Positions 1 to 10,046 of a stretch of DNA of 64,000 nt are shown here, one piece after another. Numbering within the stretch: position 1 is the stretch's first letter; every line of letters begins with the position of its first letter. Source of the stretch: Sphaeroforma sirkka. Its lineage: Eukaryota > Opisthokonta > Ichthyosporea > Ichthyophonida. Position numbers and translations under genes: made by a program. The DNA lies in assembly GCA_001586965.3 (NCBI GenBank), contig LUCW03000005.1, forward strand, positions 131,501 through 195,500, given 5' to 3'. The notes under the pieces were generated by a model. It saw nothing but the letters and a program-made list of their open reading frames with translations. It had not been told where the DNA came from and did not search any database.

Positions 1-319
1 GCCGGCGGGGGGTAAGAAAACTTTTCGCTAGAGGGGAAGTCGAGATCGCCGCGGGTGGTGTGAGAAGTCTATATTGCCACAGCGAAAAGGCTAGAGATAA
101 CCAAGTTCCGAGTAACCGTATATGGTAATAGCTAGTGTTTTCTGCACCAATGGAATGCACACATCTCTACTCTTTGGGCCCGCCATATGGCCAAATATGG
201 AAGGTCTGAGACGGGAAAAAACGGGCGAGCACTGGCTGGAATGGACCAATGGAAATGTCCATCAACCAGAGCAGATCCATCGTACTAGCTTTCGCGAGCA
301 ATGATTGGTTCCCGGGCGA
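1..319. other. Left edge, no convincing gene
   Basis: Unique-looking sequence before the repeats. A 60-codon open frame at 122-304 has no recognisable domain and no promoter of either style used elsewhere in the window, so it is not called as a gene. The end of this stretch already resembles the 91-bp repeat that follows. Confidence 0.5.
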
Positions 320-890
320 TTTCTGCGCCAATGAAATGCACGGATGCCGATGGCGTTTTAACCTGAACGTGTGCCATGGTGCGGAGACTGATTTTGTGTG
401 ATCTGCGCCAATGAAATGGACGGAGACCGATGACGTTTTAACCTGAACATGTGCCACGAGTAGGGATGTGTAAACAATACACTTTTGCATATTCTGCGCC
501 AATGAAATGCACGGATGCCGATGACGTTTTAACCTGAACATGTGCCACGAGTAGGGATGTGTAAACAATACACTTTTGCATATTCTGCGCCAATGAAATG
601 CACGGATGCCGATGACGTTTTAACCTGAACATGTGCCACGAGTAGGGATGTGTAAATAATACACCTTTGCATGTTCTGCGTCAATGAAATGCACGGATGC
701 CGATGACGTTTTAACCTGAACATGTGCCACGAGTAGGGATGTGTAAATAATACACCTTTGCATGTTCTGCGTCAATGAAATGCACGGATGCCGATGACGT
801 TTTAACCTGAACATGTGCCACGAGTAGGGATGTAAATAATACACCTTTGCATGTTCTGCGTCAATGAAATGCACGGAGACAGATGACCTT
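320..890. repeat. 91-bp tandem repeat array
   Basis: The string CTGCGCCAATGAAATG (or CTGCGTCAATG...) recurs near 323, 403, 494, 585, 676, 767 and 856, giving a 91-bp period with slightly shorter end copies. Copies are near-identical in the middle and diverge at both ends, as expected for an array evolving by unequal exchange. Open frames on the minus strand (167-874) merely read through the repeat and are not called as genes. Confidence 0.9.
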
Positions 891-899
891 TTAGTAAAC

Positions 900-3800
900 T
901 AGTCGATCGCCCCGCCGCCGCCAGCCCTTTCGCTGTGGGGTTGGCTCTCTGTACCCACCGCCAGCCAACTAGTCGATCGCCCCGCCGCCGCCAGCCCTTT
1001 CGCTGTGGGGTTGGCTCCTGTACCCACCGCCAGCCAACTAGTCGATCGTCATGATGGCTAGCAAATATCTCTACTAGAGATTGTGAGTCTCTGTACCCAC
1101 CGCCAGCCCTTCCGCTGTGGGGTTGGCTCCCTGTACCCACCGCCAGCCAACTATTCGATCGCCCCGCCACCGCCAGCCCTTTTCGCTGTGGGGTTGGCTC
1201 CCTGTACCCACCGCCAGCCCTTTCGCTGTGGGGTTGGCTCCCTGTACCCACCGCCAGCCCTTCCGTTGTGGGGTTGGCTCTCTGTACCCACCGCCAGCCA
1301 ACTAGTCGATCGCCCCGCCGCCGCCAGCCCTTTTCGCTGTGGGTTGGCTCTCTGTACCCACTGCCAGCCAACTAGTCGATCGCCCCGCTGCCGCCAGCCC
1401 TTTCGCTGTGGGGTTGGCTCCTGTACCCACCGCCAGCCAACTATTCGATCGCCCCGCTGCCGCCAGCCCTTCCGCTGTGGGTTGGCTCTCTGTACCCACC
1501 GCCAGCCAACTAGTCGATCGCCCCGCCGCCGCCAGCCCTTCCGCTGTGGGGTTGGCTCTCTGTACCCACCGCCAGCCAACTAGTCGATCGCCCCGCCACC
1601 GCCAGCCCTTCCGCTGTGGGGTTGGCTCTCTGTACCCACCGCCAGCCAACTAGTCGATCGCCCCGCCACCGCCAGCCCTTCCGCTGTGGGTTGGCTCTCT
1701 GTACCCACCGCCAGCCAACTAGTCGATCGCCCCGCCACCGCCAGCCCTTCCGCTGTGGGGTTGGCTCTCTGTACCCACCGCCAGCCCTTCCGCTGTGGAG
1801 TTGGCTCCCTGTACCCACCGCCAGCTAACTAGTCGATCGTCATGATGGCTAGCAAATATCTCTACTAGAGATTGTGAGTCTCTGTACCCACCGCCAGCCC
1901 TTCCGCTGTGGGGTTGGCTCTCTGTACCCACCGCCAGCCAACTAGTCGATCGCCCCGCCACCGCCAGCCCTTCCGCTGTGGGGTTGGCTCCCTGTACCCA
2001 CCGCCAGCCCTTCCGCTGTGGGGTTGGCTCCCCTGTACCCACCGCCAGCTAACTAGTCGATCGTCATGATGGCTAGCAAATATCTCTACTAGAGATTGTG
2101 AGTCTCTGTACCCACCGCCAGCCCTTCCGCTGTGGGGTTGGCTCTCTGTACCCACCGCCAGCCAACTAGTCGATCGTCATGATGGCTAGCAAATATCTCT
2201 ACTAGAGATTGTGAGTCTCTGTACCCACCGCCAGCCCTTCCGCTGTGGGGTTGGCTCTCTGTACCCACCGCCAGCCAACTAGTCGATCGCCCCGCCACCG
2301 CCAGCCCTTCCGCTGTGGGTTGGCTCTCTGTACCCACCGCCCGCCCTTCCGCTGTGGGGTTGGCTCCTGTACCCACCGCCAGCCCTTCCGCTGTGGGGTT
2401 GGCTCCCTGTACCCACCGCCAGCCCCTTCCGCTGGGGTTGGCTCTCTGTACCCACCGCCAGCCAACTAGTCGATCGTCATGATGGCTAGCAAATATCTCT
2501 ACTAGAGATTGTGAGTCTCTGTACCCACCGCCAGCCCTTCCGCTGTGGGGTTGGCTCTGTACCCACCGCCAGCCAACTAGTCGATCGCCCCGCCACCGCC
2601 AGCCCTTCCGCTGTGGGGTTGGCTCTCTGTACCCACCGCCCGCCCTTCCGCTGTGGGGTTGGCTCCCTGTACCCACCGCCAGCCCTTCCGCTGTGGGGTT
2701 GGCTCCCTGTACCCACCGCCAGCTAACTAGTCGATCGTCATGATGGCTAGCAAATATCTCTACTAGAGATTGCGAGTCTCTGTACCCACCGCCAGCCCCT
2801 TCCGCTGTGGGGTTGGCTCTCTGTACCCACCGCCAGCCAACTAGTCGATCGCCCTGCCACCGCCAGCCCTTCCGCTGTGGGGTTGGCTCCTGTACCCACC
2901 GCCAGCCCTTCCGCTGTGGGGTTGGCTCCTGTACCCACCGCCAGCTAACTAGTCGATCGTCATGATGGCTAGCAAATATCTCTACTAGAGATTGCGAGTC
3001 TCTGTACCCACCGCCAGCCCTTCCGCCGTGGGGTTGGCTCTCTGTACCCACCGCCAGCCAACTAGTCGATCGCCCCGCCACCGCCAGCCCTTCCGCTGTG
3101 GGGTTGGCTCTCTGTACCCACCGCCAGCCCTTCCGCTGTGGGGTTGGCTCCCTGTACCCACCGCCAGCTAACTAGTCGATCGTCATGATGGCTAGCAACA
3201 TCTCTACTAGAGATTGCGAGTCTCTGTACCCACCGCCAGCCCTTCCGCTGTGGGGTTGGCTCCCTGTACCCACCGCCAGCTAACTAGTCGATCGTCATGA
3301 TGGCTAGCAACATCTCTACTAGAGAGATTGTGAGTCTCTGTACCCACCGCCAGCCCTTCCGCTGTGGGGTTGGCTCTCTGTACCCACCGCCAGCCAACTA
3401 GTCGATCGCCCCGCCACCGCCAGCCCTCCTTCCGCTGTGGGGTTGGCTCCTGTACCCACCGCCAGCCCTTCCGCTGTGGGGTTGGCTCCCTGTACCCACC
3501 GCCAGCCCTTCCGCTGTGGGGTTGGCTCCTGTACCCACCGCCAGCTAACTAGTCGATCGTCATGATGGCTAGCAAATATCTCTACTAGAGATTGCGAGTC
3601 TCTGTACCCACCGCCAGCCCTTCCGCTGTGGGGTTGGCTCCCCTGTACCCACCGCCAGCTAACTAGTCGATCGTCATGATGGCTAGCAAATATCTCTACT
3701 AGAGATTGTGAGTCTCTGTACCCACCGCCAGCCCTTCCGCTGTGGGGTTGGCTCTCTGTACCCACCGCCAGCCAACTAGTCGATCGTCATGATGGCTAGC

Positions 3801-6800
3801 AAATATCTCTACTAGAGATTGTGAATCTCTGTACCCACCGCCAGCCCTTCCGCTGTGGGGTTGGCTCTCTGTACCCACCGCCAGCCAACTAGTCGATCGT
3901 CATGATGGCTAGCAAATATCTCTACTAGAGATTGTGAGTCTCTGTACCCACCGCCAGCCCTTCCGTTGTGGGGTTGGCTCCCTGTACCCACCGCCAGCCA
4001 ACTATTCGATCGCCCCGCCACCGCCAGCCCTTTCGCTGTGGGGTTGGCTCCCTGTACCCACCGCCAGCCAACTAGTCGATCGCCCCGCCACCGCCAGCCC
4101 TTCCGCTGCGGGATGGCTCCCCTGTAACCACCGCCAGCCAACTATTCGATCGCCCCCCGCCGCCGCCAGCCCTTTCGCTGTGGGGTTGGCTCCTGTACCC
4201 ACCGCCAGCCAACTAGTCGATCGTCATGATGGCTAGCAAATATCTCTACTAGAGATTGTGAGTCTCTGTACCCGCCGCCAGGCCTTCCGCTGTGGGGTTG
4301 GCTCTCTGTACCCACCGCCAGCCAACTAGTCGATCGCCCCGCCGCCGCCAGCCCTTCCGATGTGGGGTTGGCTCTCTGTACCCACCGCCAGCCAACTAGT
4401 CGATCGTCATGATGGCTAGCAAATATCTCTACTAGAGATTGTGAGTCTCTGTACCCACCGCCAGCCCTTTCGCTGTGGGGTTGGCTCCCTGTACCCACCG
4501 CCAGCCAACTAGTCGATCGCCCCGCCGCCGCCAGCCCTTCCGATGTGGGGTTGGCTCTCTGTACCCACCGCCAGCCAACTAGTCGATCGTCATGATGGCT
4601 AGCAAATATCTCTACTAGAGATTGTGAGTCTCTGTACCCACCGCCAGCCCTTTCGCTGTGGGGTTGGCTCCCTGTACCCACCGCCAGCCCTTCCGTTGTG
4701 GGGTTGGCTCTCTGTACCCACCGCCAGCCAACTAGTCGATCGCCCCGCCGCCGCCAGCCCTTCCGCTGTGGGGTTGGCTCCCTGTACCCACCGCCAGCCA
4801 ACTAGTCGATCGCCCCGCCACCGCCAGCCCTTCCGCTGCGGGGATGGCTCCCTGTAACCACCGCCAGCCAACTATTCGATCGCCCCGCCGCCGCCAGCCC
4901 TTTCGCTGTGGGGTTGGCTCCCTGTACCCACCGCCAGCCAACTAGTCGATCGTCATGATGGCTAGCAAATATCTCTACTAGAGATTGTGAGTCTCTGTAC
5001 CCGCCGCCAGGCCTTCCGCTGTGGGGTTGGCTCTCTGTACCCACCGCCAGCCAACTAGTCGATCGCCCCGCCGCCGCCAGCCCTTCCGATGTGGGGTTGG
5101 CTCTCTGTACCCACCGCCAGCCAACTAGTCGATCGTCATGATGGCTAGCAAATATCTCTACTAGAGATTGTGAGTCTCTGTACCCACCGCCAGCCCTTTC
5201 GCTGTGGGGTTGGCTCCCTGTACCCACCGCCAGCCAACTAGTCGATCGTCCCCGCCGCCGCCAGCCCTTCCGATGTGGGGTTGGCTCTCTGTACCCACCG
5301 CCAGCCAACTAGTCGATCGTCATGATGGCTAGCAAATATCTCTACTAGAGATTGTGAGTCTCTGTACCCACCGCCAGCCCTTTCGCTGTGGGGTTGGCTC
5401 CCTGTACCCACCGCCAGCCCTTCCGTTGTGGGGTTGGCTCTCTGTACCCACCGCCAGCCAACTAGTCGATCGATCGCCCCGCCGCCGCCAGCCCTTCCGA
5501 TGTGGGGTTGGCTCTCTGTACCCACCGCCAGCCAACTAGTCGATCGTCATGATGGCTAGCAACATCTCTACTAGAGATTGTGAGTCTCTGTACCCACCGC
5601 CAGCCCTTTCGCTGTGGGGTTGGCTCCCTGTACCCACCGCCAGCCCTTCCGTTGTGGGGTTGGCTCTCTGTACCCACCGCCAGCCAACTAGTCGATCGCC
5701 CCGCCGCCGCCAGCCCTTCCGCTGTGGGGTTGGCTCCTGTACCCACCGCCAGCCAACTAGTCGATCGCCCCGCCACCGCCAGCCCTTCCGCTGCGGGATG
5801 GCTCCCTGTAACCACCGCCAGCCAACTATTCGATCGCCCCGCCGCCGCCAGCCCTTTCGCTGTGGGTTGGCTCCTGTACCCACCGCCAGCCAACTAGTCG
5901 ATCGTCATGATGGCTAGCAAATATCTCTACTAGAGATTGTGAGTCTCTGTACCCGCCGCCAGGCCTTCCGCTGTGGGGTTGGCTCCTGTACCCACCGCCA
6001 GCCAACTAGTCGATCGCCCGCCGCCGCCAGCCCTTCCGCTGTGGGGTTGGCTCTCTGTACCCACTGCCAGCCAACTAGTCGATCGCCCCGCTGCCGCCAG
6101 CCCTTTCGCTGTGGGGTTGGCTCCCTGTACCCACCGCCAGCCAACTATTCGATCGCCCCGCTGCCGCCAGCCCTTCCGCTGTGGGGTTGGCTCTCTGTAC
6201 CCACCGCCAGCCAACTAGTCGATCGCCCCGCCGCCGCCAGCCGTTCCGCTGTGGGTTGGCTCTCTGTACCCACCGCCAGCCAACTAGTCGATCGTCATGA
6301 TGGCTAGCAACATCTCTACTAGAGATTGTGAGTCTCTGTACCCACCGCCAGCCCTTCCGCTGTGGGGTTGGCTCTCTGTACCCACCGCCAGCCAACTAGT
6401 CGATCGCCCCGCCACCGCCAGCCCTTCCGCTGTGGGGTTGGCTCTCTGTACCCACCGCCAGCCCTTCCGCTGTGGGTTGGCTCCTGTACCCACCGCCAGC
6501 CCTTCCGCTGTGGGGTTGGCTCCCTGTACCCACCGCCAGCTAACTAGTCGATCGTCATGATGGCTAGCAAATATCTCTACTAGAGATTGCGAGTCTCTGT
6601 ACCCACCGCCAGCTAACTAGTCGATCGTCATGATGGCTAGCAAATATCTCTACTAGAGATTGTGAGTCTCTGTACCCACCGCCAGCCCTTCCGCTGTGGG
6701 GTTGGCTCCCTGTACCCACCGCCAGCTAACTAGTCGATCGTCATGATGGCTAGCAAATATCTCTACTAGAGATTGTGAGTCTCTGTACCCACCGCCAGCC

Positions 6801-9770
6801 CTTTCGCTGTGGGGTTGGCTCCCTGTACCCACCGCCAGCCCTTCCGTTGTGGGGTTGGCTCCCCTGTACCCACCGCCAGCTAACTAGTCGATCGTCATGA
6901 TGGCTAGCAAATATCTCTACTAGAGATTGCGAGTCTCTGTACCCACCGCCAGCCCTTCCGCTGTGGGGTTGGCTCCCTGTACCCACCGCCAGCTAACTAG
7001 TCGATCGTCATGATGGCTAGCAAATATCTCTACTAGAGATTGTGAGTCTCTGTACCCACCGCCAGCCCTTCCGCTGTGGGGTTGGCTCCCTGTACCCACC
7101 GCCAGCTAACTAGTCGATCGTCATGATGGCTAGCAAATATCTCTACTAGAGATTGTGAGTCTCTGTACCCACCGCCAGCCCCTTTCGCTGTGGGGTTGGC
7201 TCCCTGTACCCACCGCCAGCCCTTCCGTTGTGGGGTTGGCTCTCTGTACCCACCGCCAGCCAACTAGTCGATCGTCATGATGGCTAGCAATATCTCTACT
7301 AGAGATTGTGAGTCTCTGTACCCACCGCCAGCCCTTTCGCTGTGGGTTGGCTCCCTGTACCCACCGCCAGCCCTTCCGTTGTGGGGTTGGCTCTCTGTAC
7401 CCACCGCCAGCCAACTAGTCGATCGCCCCGCCGCCGCCAGCCCTTCCGCTGTGGGGTTGGCTCTCTGTACCCACTGCCAGCCAACTAGTCGATCGCCCCG
7501 CTGCCGCCAGCCCTTTCGCTGTGGGGTTGGCTCCTGTACCCACCGCCAGCCAACTATTCGATCGCCCCGCTGCCGCCAGCCCTTCCGCTGTGGGTTGGCT
7601 CTCTGTACCCACCGCCAGCCAACTAGTCGATCGCCCCGCCGCCGCCAGCCCTTCCGCTGTGGGGTTGGCTCTCTGTACCCACCGCCAGCCAACTAGTCGA
7701 TCGTCATGATGGCTAGCAATATCTCTACTAGAGATTGTGAGTCTCTGTACCCACCGCCAGCCCTTCCGCTGTGGGGTTGGCTCTCTGTACCCACCGCCAG
7801 CCCTTCCGCTGTGGGGTTGGCTCTCTGTACCCACCGCCAGCCAACTAGTCGATCGCCCCGCCACCGCCAGCCCTTCCGCTGTGGGTTGGCTCTCTGTACC
7901 CACCGCCAGCCCTTCCGCTGTGGGGTTGGCTCCCTGTACCCACCGCCAGCCCTTCCGCTGTGGGTTGGCTCCCTGTACCCACCGCCAGCTAACTAGTCGA
8001 TCGTCATGATGGCTAGCAAATATCTCTACTAGAGATTGTGAGTCTCTGTACCCACCGCCAGCCCTTCCGTTGTGGGGTTGGCTCTCTGTACCCACCGCCA
8101 GCCAACTATTCGATCGCCCCGCCACCGCCAGTCCTTTCGCTGTGGGGTTGGCTCCCTGTACCCACCGCCAGCCAACTAGTCGATCGCCCCGCCACCGCCA
8201 GCCCTTCCGCTGTGGGATGGCTCCCTGTACCCACCGCCAGCCAACTATTCGATCGCCCCGCCGCCGCCAGCCCTTTCGCTGTGGGGTTGGCTCCCTGTAC
8301 CCACCGCCAGCCAACTAGTCGATCGTCATGATGGCTAGCAAATATCTCTACTAGAGATTGTGAGTCTCTGTACCCACCGCCAGCCCTTCCGCTGTGGGGT
8401 TGGCTCTCTGTACCCACCGCCAGCCAACTAGTCGATCGCCCCGCCGCCGCCTGCCCTTCCGATGTGGGGTTGGCTCTCTGTACCCACCGCCAGCCAACTA
8501 GTCGATCGTCATGATGGCTAGCAAATATCTCTACTAGAGATTGTGAGTCTCTGTACCCACCGCCAGCCCTTCCGCTGTGGGGTTGGCTCTCTGTACCCAC
8601 CGCCAGCCAACTAGTCGATCGCCCCGCCGCCGCCAGCCCTTCCGCTGTGGGGTTGGCTCTCTGTACCCACTGCCAGCCAACTAGTCGATCGCCCCGCCAC
8701 CGCCAGCCCTTTCGCTGTGGGGTTGGCTCCCCTGTACCCACCGCCAGCCAACTATTCGATCGCCCCGCCACCGCCAGCCCTTTCGCTGTGGGGTTGGCTC
8801 CCTGTACCCACTGCCAGCCAACTAGTCGATCGCCCCGCCACCGCCAGCCCTTTCGCTGTGGGGTTGGCTTCCTGTACCCACCGCCAGCCAACTAGTCGAT
8901 CGTCATGATGGCTAGCAAATATCTCTACTAGAGATTGTGAGTCTCTGTACCCACCGCCAGCCCTTCCGCTGTGGGGTTGGCTCTCTGTACCCACCGCCAG
9001 CCAACTAGTCGATCGCCCCGCCGCCGCCAGCCCTTCCGATGTGGGGTTGGCTCTCTGTACCCACCGCCAGCCAACTAGTCGATCGTCATGATGGCTAGCA
9101 AATATCTCTACTAGAGATTGTGAGTCTCTGTACCCACCGCCAGCCCTTCCGCTGTGGGGTTGGCTCTCTGTACCCACCGCCAGCCAACTAGTCGATCGCC
9201 CCGCCGCCGCCAGCCCTTCCGCTGTGGGGTCGGCTCTCTGTACCCACCGCCAGCCAACTAGTCGATCACCCCGCTGCCGCCAGCCCTTCCGCTGTGGGTT
9301 GGCTCTCTGTACCCACCGCCAGCCAACTAGTCGATCGCCCCGCCACCGCCAGCCCTTTCGCTGTGGGTTGGCTCCCTGTACCCACCGCCAGCTAACTAGT
9401 CGATCGTCATGATGGCTAGCAAATATCTCTACTAGAGATTGTGAGTCTCTGTACCCACCGCCAGCCCTTCCGTTGTGGGGTTGGCTCCTGTACCCACCGC
9501 CAGCCAACTATTCGATCGCCCCGCCACCGCCAGCCCTTTCGCTGTGGGGTTGGCTCCCTGTACCCACCGCCAGCCAACTATTCGATCGCCCCGCCACCGC
9601 CAGCCCTTCCGCTGTGGGATGGCTCCCCTGTACCCACTGCCAGCCAACTAGTCGATCGCCCCGCCACCGCCAGCCCTTTCGCTGTGGGTTGGCTCTCTGT
9701 ACCCACCGCCAGCCCTTTCGCTGTGGGGTTGGCTCTCTGTACCCACCGCCAGCCCTTTCGCTGTGGGTGG
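900..9770. repeat. Modular satellite of 40-, 30- and 73-bp units
   Basis: Nearly 9 kb consists of three modules that share the start CGCCAGCC. Module A is 40 bp (CGCCAGCCCTTCCGCTGTGG then GGTTGGCTCTCTGTACCCAC). Module B is 30 bp (CGCCAGCCAACTAGTCGATC then GCCCCGCCAC). Module C is 73 bp and carries TCATGATGGCTAGCAAATAT, then CTCTACTAGAGAT and GTGAGTCTCTGTACCCAC. They are strung together in varying order (for example A-B-A-C and A-A-C). All six frames stay open over long distances, which makes spurious Arg/Gly/Pro-rich frames of up to 330 codons. Position at the window edge and size fit a genome-end repeat or terminal inverted repeat (inference). Confidence 0.95.
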
Positions 9771-9932
9771 CCCTGGCGTGGGGGGGTCGATCAAGTCGCC
9801 CAAATTCATGAAGGTCCAGTACCGGGTGTCCGCCAGCCCGCCAGCTCCCCAGCCCCGTCCCCAGGCACGCGGCTTGAAAAAAAACTTTTTTTTTTTTTTC
9901 ATTTTCATTTCCATTTCCATTTCTCTCTCGGC

Positions 9933-10046
9933 TATATAACCAGCTCTCCTGGGCCCCAGAAAGTCACTTTTCACTTTCACATCTAGTGCAACTACAACTA
10001 CAACTACAACTACAACTACAACTTCAACTTCAAAGTCTATTCTACC
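9933..10046 (+). promoter_or_regulatory. TATA box, TCACTTTT element and CAACTA-repeat leader
   Basis: TATATAA at 9933-9939 is followed about 30 bp later by TCACTTTTCACTTTCACA (from about 9965). The presumed leader then contains a run of ACTACA hexamers (about 9991-10030) before the start codon at 10047. The TATA-to-TCAC spacing matches that upstream of 20924, 32599, 57642, 59500 and 61967, so it looks like a shared core promoter. Confidence 0.65.

Noticed and set aside
900-9770. CRISPR array
   Set aside because: There is no unique spacer between conserved repeats; the whole unit repeats and modules are shuffled.
802-9811. Dozens of long Arg/Gly/Pro-rich open frames on both strands, up to 330 codons
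   Set aside because: They are read-through of the 40/30/73-bp satellite, in which all frames lack stops; sequences repeat the module and have no promoter or ATG context.
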